Below, one piece after another: positions 1 through 8,617 of a stretch of DNA of 64,000 nt. Every line of letters starts with the position of its first letter. Position 1 is the first letter of the stretch. The position numbers and the translations under genes are program-made. Origin of the DNA: Xanthocytophaga flava (GTDB lineage: Bacteria > Bacteroidota > Bacteroidia > Cytophagales > 172606-1). The DNA lies in NCBI GenBank assembly GCA_030068525.1, contig JASJOS010000021.1, forward strand, positions 62,001 through 126,000, read 5' to 3'. Under the pieces are notes generated by a model. The model was not told the DNA's origin, did no database searches, and worked only from the letters and a program-made list of their open reading frames with translations.

Positions 1-410
1 AGATGACAGGCTAAGAATACGATGGGATAGGCTTTAAAACGATGCATGTGGGTATGAAATCCGGACCCCTTTTTTCAAGGCAAGCAGCTCTCCCAAAGAC
101 ATGACTACTCTTGTCAACTTAGGTAACAGGTCATGGTTTTTGAAGGTTTCTCAGACTTCCTTTCCTATCTAACGCTTGGGAAAAACCAGCTTGTTGCAAC
201 CGCTGATTTTGTCATTCTTAACCCGGTTTCCCTTTTTGAAAAAGTAAGTCCAATCCTGGAGCAGTCTGAGTCTATTCAACTCTAACTGGATCGCGATGTT
301 ACAGTGCAAAGAATTACAGCCTATGCTCTTTCACTTTCTTCAAGATACAAAGACGAAAGCCTCAACGGAAAACCTGAAAATTAAGCTCTCATGAAAATTC
401 TTAAAGATAA
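1..410 (+). pseudogene. decayed toprim-domain primase of a mobilizable element
   Basis: Reading frames here give fragments typical of the DnaG-like toprim proteins carried by Bacteroidota mobilizable elements: GYEIRTPFFKASSSPKD (about 50-100), then VFEGFSDFLSYL from 136, which carries the toprim glutamate, then LDRDVT after an in-frame TAA near 283, which carries the toprim DxD. The run SLSSRYKDES follows and a second TAA near 382 ends the match. A frameshift lies between the first two blocks (about 100-136). The gene begins left of the window. Seen: two stops and one frameshift, so it is not functional. The family assignment rests on recalled similarity of the toprim blocks and their order. 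Confidence 0.6.
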
Positions 411-578
411 AGGGAAGGTGTATACCAATATAGCCCGATAGTTCGCATTGAGCGAACGGCAAGATGTCCGGTTGTATCACAACTGAAAAGCCCCTTTACT
501 CCAAAGTCGTGGGCAGAGCTATCGTAGAAGGCTTATAGAAGATGACTTATACATAAAAATGATGGGGCATATACGATT

Positions 579-908
579 ATGAATAAGGAAAAGGCAAATA
601 GAACTAAGTGGTTGCATGTGCGACTGTAGCTGGAAGAATACAATCAATTGCAGGGGAATTATGCTAAGACGACCTGCCATAAACCAAGTGAGTACAGCTG
701 AAAAATTCTACTTGGGAAGCCTGTGAGAACCCTCTATCGAAACCAGGACAAGTATGAACTCTGGACAGAAAATTACTTTATCTACCTTAACAGTTCGGAT
801 GTCAAATTTGATTTGGATGATTTTAAAATAATCAATGAAGTCGCCGATAACTATCTCAGACATACACCTGAGCAGAGATTACTGATGAAACATGATGATG
901 AAACATGA
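579..908 (+). pseudogene. decayed MobC-type plasmid mobilization protein
   Basis: From ATG 579 the frame reads NRTKWLHVRL, a TAG, LEEYNQLQGNYAKTT, CHKPSEYS, a TGA, KILLGKPVRTLYRNQ. This is the ribbon-helix-helix start of the small relaxosome accessory proteins of Bacteroidota mobilizable elements. Two in-frame stops inactivate it. After about 770 the frame stays open to 908 but no longer resembles the family, so the gene is probably truncated and joined to unrelated DNA. No relaxase gene follows. Together with the toprim remnant at 1-410 it marks an old, dead mobile element. Confidence 0.6.
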
Positions 909-1831
909 TGAAGAAGCAGATGATGAGACGGGACAATACTACAAGTCATATGCTGAGCACACTACTCGGTGGAGGTAATAACAAGACGATGAACACAATA
1001 AATCTAGGAAGGGCGATATCAGCTCCCAAATGGAAAAAGGTCACCCAAGGTCGTGATAAAGCCCAAGGATATGGGTATTGGGTCAACGTAAGACGCTTTA
1101 CGCAAGTAGTGGGGTTAACGTGGATAGATCAGGGATGGATTTAACTTGACCTTCTCCCATAAAACTTGACCTTTACTGGTATTTCATTGGGAAGTAGAAA
1201 AAATCGCGAACACTTGAAATTGTTCCTCCATCTTGCAAGGCGTGAGCCCAGCGTCTCAGCTCAGATAGTGAGCTGTAAGGTTGGAAGTGGATGGATTTCG
1301 CATACTCTCTTCGTATACTCTGTATTCCAGCAGCGATGCATCTGAGCTCTGATACAATCTTTTCGTTTGCATCTGACAAAGATAAAAACCTCATCAGATT
1401 TACCTTCAGTTGGTATTTAAAACCTTCAGTTGGTATTTAAACAAGGAACCTGCGGAAGTCATCTCGAAATTTCCACCGTCTCGGCTCTGATAAACGACTC
1501 AATGGATCATCTCTGACATAGTCGTCTATACTGATTGTTCCTGGAATATCCTGTTTATTGTAATCTAAATCTGCTGTGTGGCCTGAGTCAGACGAAAGCA
1601 AAATTACCCTTCTATCCACACACTTTCCAGTGTAAACGCTGCCTTTTCCTTTTTAGCTCTGCCTTTTCCAATCACAAATCCTCTCATTTTCCAACACGCC
1701 ATAAACCGGAAAAGTCACTGGAAAGCAAGGATCTGGCTCTGCTATAACCAATATAGATCTGTGTGTATATGCAGGTGGGAGAGGGCTATCGCCTGACACA
1801 AGGTCGGGCCGTATCCTAAACTTTCACTACC
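909..1831. other. intergenic DNA without a supported gene
   Basis: Only short frames without recognisable similarity. A 20-bp unit (ACCTTCAGTTGGTATTTAAA) is repeated directly at 1402-1421 and 1422-1441. The region probably belongs to the decayed mobile element. Confidence 0.5.
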
Positions 1832-2275
1832 ATGCGTTATCTAAACGAAATCCGTATCCACTACAAACGCCGCTCTCTGGAAATCACAACTAAAGCCATT
1901 GACTCCTCCCTCACAGCTGAATTCATCTTCCGCTCGATCTGGCAGGAAGGCTCACTCGATCACCGCGAATCTTTCTATGCTCTGTTTCTTTCCCGCTCCA
2001 GTCAGGTAGTATCCTATTATCGCATCAGTGAAGGCGGCATTGCCGGAACTGTAGCCGATGTGAAACTGATTTTTCAGGCAGCGCTTGGTTGTAATGCCTC
2101 TTCTGTAGTCGTCGCTCATAATCACCCTTCCGGAAATCTCAAACCCAGTCAGGCAGATAAAGATCTGACAGACAAGCTTTGCAAAGCTGGTCAGATTCTG
2201 GAACTGCCTCTGTTGGATCATCTGATTCTAAGTAGTGAAGGGTATTTCTCCTTTGCAGATGAGGGGCTCTTGTAG
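1832..2275 (+). CDS. RadC-like JAB-domain protein, short form
   Basis: 147 residues, consisting almost only of the JAB/MPN metal-binding domain of the RadC family. The motif HNHPSGN followed by a downstream Asp (SQADKDLT) is visible at about residues 90-105; in this family these residues hold a zinc ion, and the upstream glutamate is expected in the N-terminal half. The helix-hairpin-helix part of full RadC is missing, as usual for short copies carried on Bacteroidota mobile elements. The true role of RadC-like proteins is unsettled; older claims of DNA repair are doubtful. It lies directly after the mobilization remnants, so it is probably cargo of the same element. Start ATG 1832 has no clear ribosome site but gives the full domain. 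Confidence 0.85.
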   Translation: MRYLNEIRIHYKRRSLEITTKAIDSSLTAEFIFRSIWQEGSLDHRESFYALFLSRSSQVVSYYRISEGGIAGTVADVKLIFQAALGCNASSVVVAHNHPSGNLKPSQADKDLTDKLCKAGQILELPLLDHLILSSEGYFSFADEGLL

Positions 2276-2667
2276 CCCTTCCTTTCTACCTTTACAGGCT
2301 GGGAATCTATACCTTGCTGTTTTAGTATGCACCTTCAGAAGTTGCGATCTGCTGCATTATCGCTTTTATAAATTGTACCCGTCCTTTGCCTGAACCATAG
2401 GGTAAGGCACAGGCAATCCCCTCATCTGTAGCCATGTCACATAGTAAAAGGATGCATTTAGTAAAAGGATGCATTGGCTTTGCAGGTAGGCTCGTACTCT
2501 GATTGATGCCTCATAAATTTCTTCTTCCAGGGAGGATCTGCTGTCAAAAAGGTAGAGGATGTCTTCAAAATCTGTACTGATACGGATATCTGTTTGTCCC
2601 CGGCTTCTTATGGTAGTTAGACAATAAGGCTACTTTTATGACAACGATGTGTGACTTATAGTGTGAC
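2276..2667. other. intergenic DNA, 17-bp tandem duplication
   Basis: No gene supported. TAGTAAAAGGATGCATT occurs at 2442-2458 and again at 2459-2475. A further GTGTGACTTATA duplication sits at about 2647-2671, at the 3' end of the minus-strand Crp/Fnr gene. Confidence 0.5.
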
Positions 2668-3243
2668 TTATAGTTTTTTAGCCTTTCTCAGCATACTTAA
2701 AAAAGCAGCAGTGATACCCAGGTAGCTGGCAATATGTTTTTGGGCAATGCGTTGCTCCAGACCCGGGTAATGATGACGAAATTCCAGATACCGTTCTTCT
2801 GCTGTCTGGGATAGATTGGACGTAATTCGCTGCTGATATAAATCAAATCCGTTCTGTGTAAGAATGCGAAAAAAGCGTTCCAGTTTTGGTACTGTCTCAA
2901 ACAATTGTTCCAGACCCTGTAATGATAAGCAATATACATGGCTCGCTTCCAATACCTGGATTGAATTGAGTGCAGGCTTTTCTTTAAAAAAGCTGACAAT
3001 ATCACAGGCCCACCAATTTTCAGGGTAGAAACAAATGGTATGCTCTTCTCCCTGTTTGTCTGTGTAAAATAGGCGCAGACAGCCTTCTTTGACAAAATAC
3101 ATGGTACGGTTGATCTCCCCTGGCTGCAGCAGAAAGGTGCGTTTGGCTACCTTTTTCTGCTGCATCAGGGCAAGCGTTTTTTCCTCTTCCTGTTTAGAAA
3201 GTGCAATATGCATAGCAAAGTTGGCAAGGATCAGTTCGTGCAT
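2668..3243 (-). CDS. Crp/Fnr family transcription regulator
   Basis: 191 residues: a cyclic-nucleotide-binding-like beta barrel (about 20-120; RTFLLQPGEINRTMYFVKEG and the FYPENWW segment) and a short C-terminal DNA-binding part ending IASYLGITAAFLS. This compact form is common in Bacteroidota. It lacks the Arg-Ser phosphate-binding cassette of true cAMP receptors, so the ligand is unknown. The C terminus MLRKAKKL differs slightly from the usual RIRKK ending. DUF1330 lies 35 bases upstream on the same strand, and the gap holds a 13-bp palindrome that could be an operator. Likely a stress or redox regulator; targets cannot be read from sequence. Confidence 0.85.
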   Translation of the reverse strand: MHELILANFAMHIALSKQEEEKTLALMQQKKVAKRTFLLQPGEINRTMYFVKEGCLRLFYTDKQGEEHTICFYPENWWACDIVSFFKEKPALNSIQVLEASHVYCLSLQGLEQLFETVPKLERFFRILTQNGFDLYQQRITSNLSQTAEERYLEFRHHYPGLEQRIAQKHIASYLGITAAFLSMLRKAKKL

Positions 3244-3257
3244 AGTGCAAATTAGGT

Positions 3258-3270
3258 ATTACCAGGTAAT
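3258..3270. promoter_or_regulatory. 13-bp palindrome before Crp/Fnr gene
   Basis: ATTACC-A-GGTAAT is a perfect inverted repeat just upstream of the Crp/Fnr start codon, and AGGTATTAC recurs on both sides. It is a candidate autoregulatory site; this is inference from position and symmetry only. Confidence 0.35.
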
Positions 3271-3278
3271 TTCAGGTA

Positions 3279-3575
3279 TTACAAAGCAGTTTTCTGGGTC
3301 ATAAACAGTTTTAAATCTGTGAGTGCAGCTTCCCGTTGTGGACCTGCGATTGTGTGATAGGCCTGACTTTCTGCAATAGTTTTAAATGCCTGGGCGGTCG
3401 GATACTCCACCAGTAGAATCGCATCCCAATCGTCATTTTCTGAAGCAATGATGTTGCTGATAACTTCGCTCATCAGCGTTACTTTAATACCCTCGATACC
3501 AAGTTGAGAGACCACTTGATTGAAAGCAGGAATATAGGTTTCCATGTAATGGGCTTTGTCTCTGAATTTTAACAT
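3279..3575 (-). CDS. DUF1330 family protein
   Basis: 98 residues with the dimeric alpha-beta barrel pattern of DUF1330: AHYMETYIPAFNQVV near the start, then WDAILLVEYPTAQAFKTIAES and a C-terminal Tyr-rich helix region. Such proteins are small and of unknown, possibly oxygenase-like, function. Upstream of ATG 3575, in the +1 frame, lies ATG 3618 followed by MKLPDFEQVNAYAEHV, which would extend the protein naturally if one base were lost or gained near 3575. So the annotated start may be an artefact of a frameshift. Its neighbour on the same strand is the Crp/Fnr gene. Confidence 0.65.
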   Translation of the reverse strand: MLKFRDKAHYMETYIPAFNQVVSQLGIEGIKVTLMSEVISNIIASENDDWDAILLVEYPTAQAFKTIAESQAYHTIAGPQREAALTDLKLFMTQKTAL

Positions 3576-4231
3576 GTTCAGCGTAAGCGTTTACCTGTTC
3601 AAAATCGGGTAATTTCATCGTGTTATAGGATTAAAGGTTACACAAGTAGGGCAAAACAAAAAAGCTGGTGGCCTGAAAGTTTCGGTTCTGAGTATTCGAA
3701 ATAGTACACACATTTGATAAAATACTCTCCGATGTTATTCTCAGCTTCCATGTCTTTCCCTTTAACAAAGGTCGAAAGCAATTGGCTGAAAAAAGTTTAA
3801 CTAGTTGAAGATTTTAAAAAAGAACGCTCTCTATTGTTTTTGCATTGTGTCTGTGTGGACTAACTCAGAACCAGATTACCTGAAAAGGTTCTGGTTGTAG
3901 AAATTCTGGCTGGAAAAGTTAGGAAGACAGAGCAGTTCCTGTACCAATAAACAGGGAGCTTGCAAAAATAGATCTTGCAATCGGCTTATTACTACTGGTT
4001 TTGGTTGTGTCTTTGGAAAGAAGCAGCGAATACCAACAGACTTTGCTTGCAAATACCTGTTGGTGATCGTAATCTTTTGGTATCTTTTAAACAAAGCCCG
4101 CACCTGATAAATAGCTGAATTTTGCATTGTAACTATTTTAGATAGCTGGTTAATAGGATAAAATAAAAAGTGCCATCAGGACTTGTATCTGAATTTATCA
4201 AAGTTAACTTTGCAAAAAATACTTTGGTAAA
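3576..4231. other. intergenic region between divergent genes
   Basis: Divergent spacer between DUF1330 and the MarR gene. A minus-strand frame at 3876-4127 has no recognisable features and is not accepted. TAACTTTG at 4205-4212, 20 bases before the MarR start, fits the Bacteroidota -7 consensus TAnnTTTG; a convincing -33 TTTG is not seen. Confidence 0.4.
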
Positions 4232-4684
4232 ATGACAAAGACAGACAAACAGCTTGCCCATGATCTGCGTGAGTTGATAGTAGTTTTGTACAGGCAGATG
4301 CAGAAACATATCAGTAATGAAGAACAACTTTCTGTGGCTGCCCAGAATATCATGTATCAGCTCACACAGAAGGATGAACTCTTACCCTCTGAGTTATGTA
4401 CCCTGCTCAATATCTCCTCACAATATATATCTCAGGTTTTTAATCAGCTTGAAAGCCTGGACTATATAGTGCGGAAACCTTCTGCCAGTGACGGCAGAAA
4501 AACATTGGTCTCTCTTACTGCAAAAGGGAAGCTGAAAGTACAACAATCCCGAAAGGAACGAGAGGAATGGTTAGCCGGTTTACTGGCAGAACGTTTGTCG
4601 AGTACGGACAAAGAAGTGATAAAAAAGGCACTGGGGCTACTAAATACATTGATCGAGCCTTCTGTTTCTTCTATTAATAGCTAA
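4232..4684 (+). CDS. MarR family transcription regulator
   Basis: 150 residues with the winged helix-turn-helix of MarR: ELCTLLNISSQYISQVFNQLE (recognition part, about 55-75), the wing SDGRKTLVSLTAKG (about 88-102) and flanking dimerisation helices. MarR proteins are usually repressors released by small phenolic or oxidant ligands. The epoxide hydrolase gene starts 24 bases downstream, so the pair is likely one operon and the hydrolase a plausible target. The start ATG follows a TAACTTTG -7-like element at a short distance. Confidence 0.88.
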   Translation: MTKTDKQLAHDLRELIVVLYRQMQKHISNEEQLSVAAQNIMYQLTQKDELLPSELCTLLNISSQYISQVFNQLESLDYIVRKPSASDGRKTLVSLTAKGKLKVQQSRKEREEWLAGLLAERLSSTDKEVIKKALGLLNTLIEPSVSSINS

Positions 4685-4708
4685 CAGAAAGCAGTATACT
4701 ATCTCTGT

Positions 4709-5848
4709 ATGAAATCAACTCTTACACCCTTTCGGATTCAGATTCCGGATGCGGAAATTCAGGATCTGCGTCAGCGACTCACCCATACCCGTCTGCCCAA
4801 TATAATCAACGGGACTGGTTGGCAGCAGGGAACGGATCCTGTCTATCTTCGGGAATTGTTACAGTACTGGGCTAACGAGTATGACTGGCGAGAACGGGAA
4901 GAATGGATGAATACATTTGATCATTATCTGGCAGAGATAGAGGGTGTTAAAATTCACTTTATTCAGGCAAAAGCGAACCGGCCTAATGCAATCCCTCTTC
5001 TGTTGATGCAGGGATGGCCGAGCAGCTTTGTACAGGTGCTCGATATTCTTCCTTTACTAACCAATCAGGCTGGTGATGCTGCAATCTATTTTGATGTGAT
5101 TGCTGTTAGTATGCCAGGGTATGCTTTTTCAGAATCGCCGACAGAACACGGGATGAGTTTTGCCCGGATCGCAGATCTTGTGGTTCACTTAATGGTCGAA
5201 ATATTAGGATACAAACGTTTTGCTGTCCGAGGATCTGACCAGGGGGCGTTAGTACAGCAGCAGATGGGTCTGAAATACCATGAACGCCTGATAGGGATAC
5301 ATCGAAGTGGTATTACTCCTTTTCTGAACCCATTGCCTGAGGATTTGGATCAGGAAGAAAAGGCTTATCAGAAACAAGTAGAAGTCTGGTCACAACGGGA
5401 AACGGCCTATGCCCGTTTGCAGGCTCTTCGTCCTGAAACACTACTGCCTGCACTGGCTGATTCTCCCGCAGGCCTGGCCAGTTGGATCATTGAAAAGTTC
5501 CAGCGGTGGGGTGATTGCCCATCAGATCCGGACACACATTTTGGCCGGGATAAACTTGTAGATAATCTGAGCTTGCACTGGTTTGCCTTGGGAGGGGCAG
5601 GTGCTGTCCGCCTTTATCATCAAGCAGGCCGTGATCCGGGAATGTCCGGACGTGTAGAAGTACCTACTGCTATTGCGATGCCATTACGGGATGGGATCAC
5701 GGTGCCGGCTCCACGCAAGTGGGCAGAACGTTTCTATAATGTCTGCCAATGGACGATTATGGAATCAGGAGGCCACTTTCCGGAATGGGAAATACCAGTA
5801 GAATTAGCTCAGGACATTCGCAAATTTTTTGTAAGTCTGAGTACTTAG
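4709..5848 (+). CDS. epoxide hydrolase, alpha/beta-hydrolase fold
   Basis: 379 residues with the epoxide-hydrolase N-terminal lid (IPDAEIQDLRQRL, LRELLQYWANEYDWRERE) followed by an alpha/beta hydrolase. The expected HGWP oxyanion segment reads QGWPSSF at 101-107, a His-to-Gln change. The nucleophile is probably Asp177 in RGSDQGALV and the catalytic His is His356 in SGGHFPEWE. The family opens epoxides to diols through an alkyl-enzyme ester, probably in the cytoplasm since no signal peptide is seen. It follows the MarR gene closely and is likely controlled by it. The exact substrate is unknown. Confidence 0.85.
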   Translation: MKSTLTPFRIQIPDAEIQDLRQRLTHTRLPNIINGTGWQQGTDPVYLRELLQYWANEYDWREREEWMNTFDHYLAEIEGVKIHFIQAKANRPNAIPLLLMQGWPSSFVQVLDILPLLTNQAGDAAIYFDVIAVSMPGYAFSESPTEHGMSFARIADLVVHLMVEILGYKRFAVRGSDQGALVQQQMGLKYHERLIGIHRSGITPFLNPLPEDLDQEEKAYQKQVEVWSQRETAYARLQALRPETLLPALADSPAGLASWIIEKFQRWGDCPSDPDTHFGRDKLVDNLSLHWFALGGAGAVRLYHQAGRDPGMSGRVEVPTAIAMPLRDGITVPAPRKWAERFYNVCQWTIMESGGHFPEWEIPVELAQDIRKFFVSLST

Positions 5849-6010
5849 TTACTTAACAGAGGAAAGTAGTCTGGCAGGATTACTTACTACCATGGAGATA
5901 TACAACCATGGAAATTATCATCATAAAAGCTGGCCGTTTACTTCACTATATCCACACCACTTTTCTGAAAGCTTTGCCAATCCCTTAACAGTCCGAAACA
6001 AACTATCTTT

Positions 6011-6415
6011 ATGCAGACAGATCTTCAAGCTATTGTATCAGCCTTTTTAACCGTATTGGAAAACCGTAAGTCATCTGATGAAATCGAACCGTTTTATCAT
6101 CCGGATGCTATTCAGATTGAGTATCCCAACACGCTAACCAAAAACCTGACCAAACGGAATCTGCAACAACTGAAGGCTGCTTCTGACAGGGGATTGAATG
6201 TATTGCAAAAAGAAAAATACGAAGTGTTGCACTCCTATGTATATGGTAACACTGTAATTATTGAAGTTATATGGACTGGTATTTTCAATATCCCATTAGG
6301 CAACATCCCGGTAGGAGGGGAGATGAAGGCCTATTTTGCTCAGTTTTTTGAGTTTAGGGATGGAAAGATCATTCGTCAGCGTAACTATGATTGTTTTGAA
6401 CCTTTTGGAGGCTAA
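6011..6415 (+). CDS. NTF2-like (SnoaL-type) family protein
   Basis: 134 residues with the cone-shaped NTF2 fold pattern: N-terminal helices (IVSAFLTVLENR), a Tyr-His-Pro-Asp segment (FYHPDAIQIEYPN), and C-terminal strands ending KIIRQRNYDCFEPF. Relatives act as small isomerases, hydrolases or ligand binders; no catalytic set can be named here. It may be transcribed with the epoxide hydrolase but 160 bases separate them. The stop codon is part of a 17-bp unit that is triplicated. Confidence 0.75.
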   Translation: MQTDLQAIVSAFLTVLENRKSSDEIEPFYHPDAIQIEYPNTLTKNLTKRNLQQLKAASDRGLNVLQKEKYEVLHSYVYGNTVIIEVIWTGIFNIPLGNIPVGGEMKAYFAQFFEFRDGKIIRQRNYDCFEPFGG

Positions 6416-6455
6416 GGCAACTTGGAGGCTAAGGCAACTTGGAGGCTAAGGCAAC
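6405..6455. repeat. 17-bp unit x3 across a stop codon
   Basis: TTGGAGGCTAAGGCAAC occurs three times head to tail (6405, 6422, 6439). The first copy contains the last codons and the TAA of the NTF2-like gene. Confidence 0.9.
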
Positions 6456-6668
6456 TCAGTAACCCATAGTATGCGCGAGTGAGGCAGCCCGAAAAAGGAA
6501 CGACCATTATTGTGTTTATTACCGTATTGTTTGTATTAATTGTGAAATTCATAAATGGTAGAAGATAGGTTGTAAGGGTAGAAGATGTATTTTACTGGAA
6601 ACGTAAGACAATGATTAATGCAACTGATAGTGCATATGTTAATTCGATTGGGATTGGTGAATGGTATG

Positions 6669-6776
6669 TATGCAGTAAGATATAGGTATGCAGTAAGATA
6701 TAGGTATGCAGTAAGATATAGGTATGCAGTAAGATATAGGTATGCAGTAAGATATAGGTATGCAGTAAGATATAGG
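6669..6776. repeat. 18-bp tandem repeat, six copies
   Basis: TATGCAGTAAGATATAGG is repeated six times without a mismatch. It lies between the NTF2-like gene and the 3' end of the DUF5694 gene. The copies are contiguous, so it is a minisatellite and not a CRISPR array. Perfect identity indicates recent expansion. Confidence 0.95.
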
Positions 6777-6871
6777 TAGGCTACCTATCTGAAAATGGAT
6801 ATACTCCCATTCGGGTTGCCTTTTGCAAGAATGGAAAAAGAAATTTTTTACTGAATAGGTTATGCACAAAC

Positions 6872-7780
6872 TTACTTTTTGGGAGATACCTTATAATTAA
6901 TGTTTTCTTTAAAAAGGTTTTGTATTTCTATAATTTGAAACCGGTTGTGATTTTCAAAAAACTGTCGGAGAACAGCTGTATGTGAAGCCCCAAATAAAAT
7001 AAGGATTTTCTTGTCTGTAGCAGGATCAATATTCCTGAGAATATTTGTAAAGATAATCAGATTCCTTTCATACCAGCTAAGCGTAAATCGAGTTCCTGTA
7101 AAATTAGATTTATCACCATACGAAAGCGAATAGTGTAAAAAATCAGACTGACTCAATTTGCGATTGAGTTCGCTGTTAAGATCAATCAGAAATTCCTGGA
7201 GAGTTGATTCACTTAGTTTTTTCTTCTTATGGCTAAATTTATAAGGTTCCTTAAAAAAGGCACCTCCAAAATCGCTATCTGGATTCATTGCTTCATATTC
7301 ATCAAGTTCAGTGCTGGGTAATTCCATCTTCCGGTCTACCGGGACAATCGTAATGGCAGGATTTTTCTGTTTAGCCCGAAAGCCAACCTGGTATATTTCG
7401 TTTGATTTCTCCATACTATCAAGCAATCCATGCTCCATATATAACTTACCCAGTGAATCCATCTCTTCCCGAAGAGTATAACTTCGTTCAACAAACAGCT
7501 TGTTTACTCCTGCCTGTACAATACTAGTGGCAATTTGTTCCAGTTCTTTTTGTCTACGTGCAGAAAACAGATCTGGAAAAGGAGTACTGTGTGTGTCAGA
7601 GGTTTTTCCAAAATGAAAAGTCCCAAGCAGATACACTTGTATTTTTTCACTTTCGTTCTGAGCATTGGCAGGAGCAGAAACGGTTAACATAAAAGGCAGG
7701 ACTAAAGTTAATATACTGTACTGTCTTATTTTACTCAAAGAGCTATGTATGACAGATTTCTTGTGGCTGAAGAGTTTCAT
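6872..7780 (-). CDS. DUF5694 family secreted protein
   Basis: 302 residues. A basic start, a hydrophobic stretch (about 20-36) and ANA-Q give a signal peptide for export. The body starts VYLLGTFHFG, followed by Asp-Thr-His and a glutamate-rich helix with FVERSYTLREEMD; this LGTxHF and E pattern matches DUF5694 and recalls the TraB/ChaN group, which use such residues for metal binding. A central IVPVDR and a C-terminal FGASHTAVLRQFFE complete the pattern. Function not known. It faces away from the peptide cluster, and the 475-base spacer to it is shared. Confidence 0.75.
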   Translation of the reverse strand: MKLFSHKKSVIHSSLSKIRQYSILTLVLPFMLTVSAPANAQNESEKIQVYLLGTFHFGKTSDTHSTPFPDLFSARRQKELEQIATSIVQAGVNKLFVERSYTLREEMDSLGKLYMEHGLLDSMEKSNEIYQVGFRAKQKNPAITIVPVDRKMELPSTELDEYEAMNPDSDFGGAFFKEPYKFSHKKKKLSESTLQEFLIDLNSELNRKLSQSDFLHYSLSYGDKSNFTGTRFTLSWYERNLIIFTNILRNIDPATDKKILILFGASHTAVLRQFFENHNRFQIIEIQNLFKENINYKVSPKK

Positions 7781-8256
7781 AGAGATTACTTTATTTTTGG
7801 AAGAATAGATTCCCTAAAGAGATAGCATGAAATGATAATTGTCTCCTGTTTTTTCCAATTCACTTCTATCCTGCATTCAAGTTTGTTTAATCTATCAGTA
7901 TGTTGAAAAAATATCGACCAACTATCTGGGTTCTTAGACAAACTACCTGCAAAATCTTCTTTTTGACCTATGCGACTTACACTTAAATTAGTCGAATAAG
8001 TTCATAGGTTAGTCTACTTATTTTTTTGAGCTTGTTGTCTTCCTATTTCTTTGAATCAGTTTTCTAAGAGACGCTTACCCATTTTTTCTGCTTAGAACCT
8101 TGCATACGATTTTATATCAATACTCTCTTGGCCAGTAAGCGCAATATCAATTATAGGAGAGTATTTTATTGATTCTCATTGAGGGATATATCCCGCGTAA
8201 ATTCTTGATTGACTATAAATATCAAAAAAATCTGATTTACACTAATCATTAAGATT
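7781..8256. other. divergent spacer before the peptide cluster
   Basis: AT-rich, no gene. The arms AATACTCTC (8119-8127) and GAGAGTATT (8157-8165) form a 9-bp inverted repeat with a 29-base loop, about 90 bases before the first small peptide gene. It may hold promoters for both directions; no clear -33/-7 pair is seen. Confidence 0.4.
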
Positions 8257-8454
8257 ATGAGCTTTTTCAAAAGATTTTTTATGGAGTCTAAACGAAAGGT
8301 AATGCTCCTGGATGTAGAAGAAGATATTGAACAACTAAGTGGGAATCAAATGGACGCTATTCTGGGAGGTAAGCCCATATTTACGCAAACCCATCCTTTC
8401 CAGGTGGAAGATGAAAAAGATAGAAGTGAAAGTATACAGGATACACAAAAGTAA
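8257..8454 (+). CDS. GG-leader-like small peptide, cysteine-free
   Basis: 65 residues. An amphipathic Phe/Lys start (MSFFKRFF), an acidic stretch, and LSGNQMDAILGG, which is the double-glycine ending typical of leaders cut by C39 peptidase domains. The putative core after GG (KPIFTQTHPFQ then an acidic tail) has no Cys, so it cannot form lanthionines. It is the first gene of the cluster and precedes the outer-membrane receptor. It shares design, not sequence, with the peptides at 23673 and 23907. It may be an unmodified bacteriocin or signal, a radical SAM substrate, or not a precursor at all. Confidence 0.6.
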   Translation: MSFFKRFFMESKRKVMLLDVEEDIEQLSGNQMDAILGGKPIFTQTHPFQVEDEKDRSESIQDTQK

Positions 8455-8460
8455 AAGTAC

Positions 8461-8570
8461 CCCGGATTGTAAGCAGTCGTTACTGTATGCCCCTTATCGG
8501 GTGAATTGACGAAAGTCAACCAGAAGGTGACCCGTAATGATATACCTCAACGCAGGGTCATTATAATTTA
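8461..8570 (+). ncRNA. candidate structured leader RNA with alternative helices
   Basis: Between the small peptide gene and the receptor gene. CGGGT (8498-8502) can pair with ACCCG (8530-8534) around a 5-bp hairpin TTGAC-GAAA-GTCAA (8506-8519) with a GNRA tetraloop. Alternatively TGACCC (8528-8533) pairs with GGGTCA (8555-8560), and CCC (8491-8493) with GGG (8499-8501). These helices exclude each other, as in a switch. No known riboswitch class was recognised. Inference from pairing only. Confidence 0.35.
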
Positions 8571-8617
8571 TGGATATCCATTGCATTTTAGGGTATAACT
8601 ACTAACCATTTTATTTT

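Noticed and set aside
1173-1619. Two minus-strand frames with LSELRRW and LSEPRRW
   Set aside because: They share a few residues but lack any family pattern and sit in decayed DNA.
3876-4127. 83-residue minus-strand frame
   Set aside because: No family pattern, no ribosome site, in a divergent spacer.
6669-6776. CRISPR-like array
   Set aside because: Copies are contiguous with no spacers.
6639-6869. Minus-strand frame with a repeated ISYCI pattern
   Set aside because: It is only the translation of the 18-bp repeat array; no gene features outside it.
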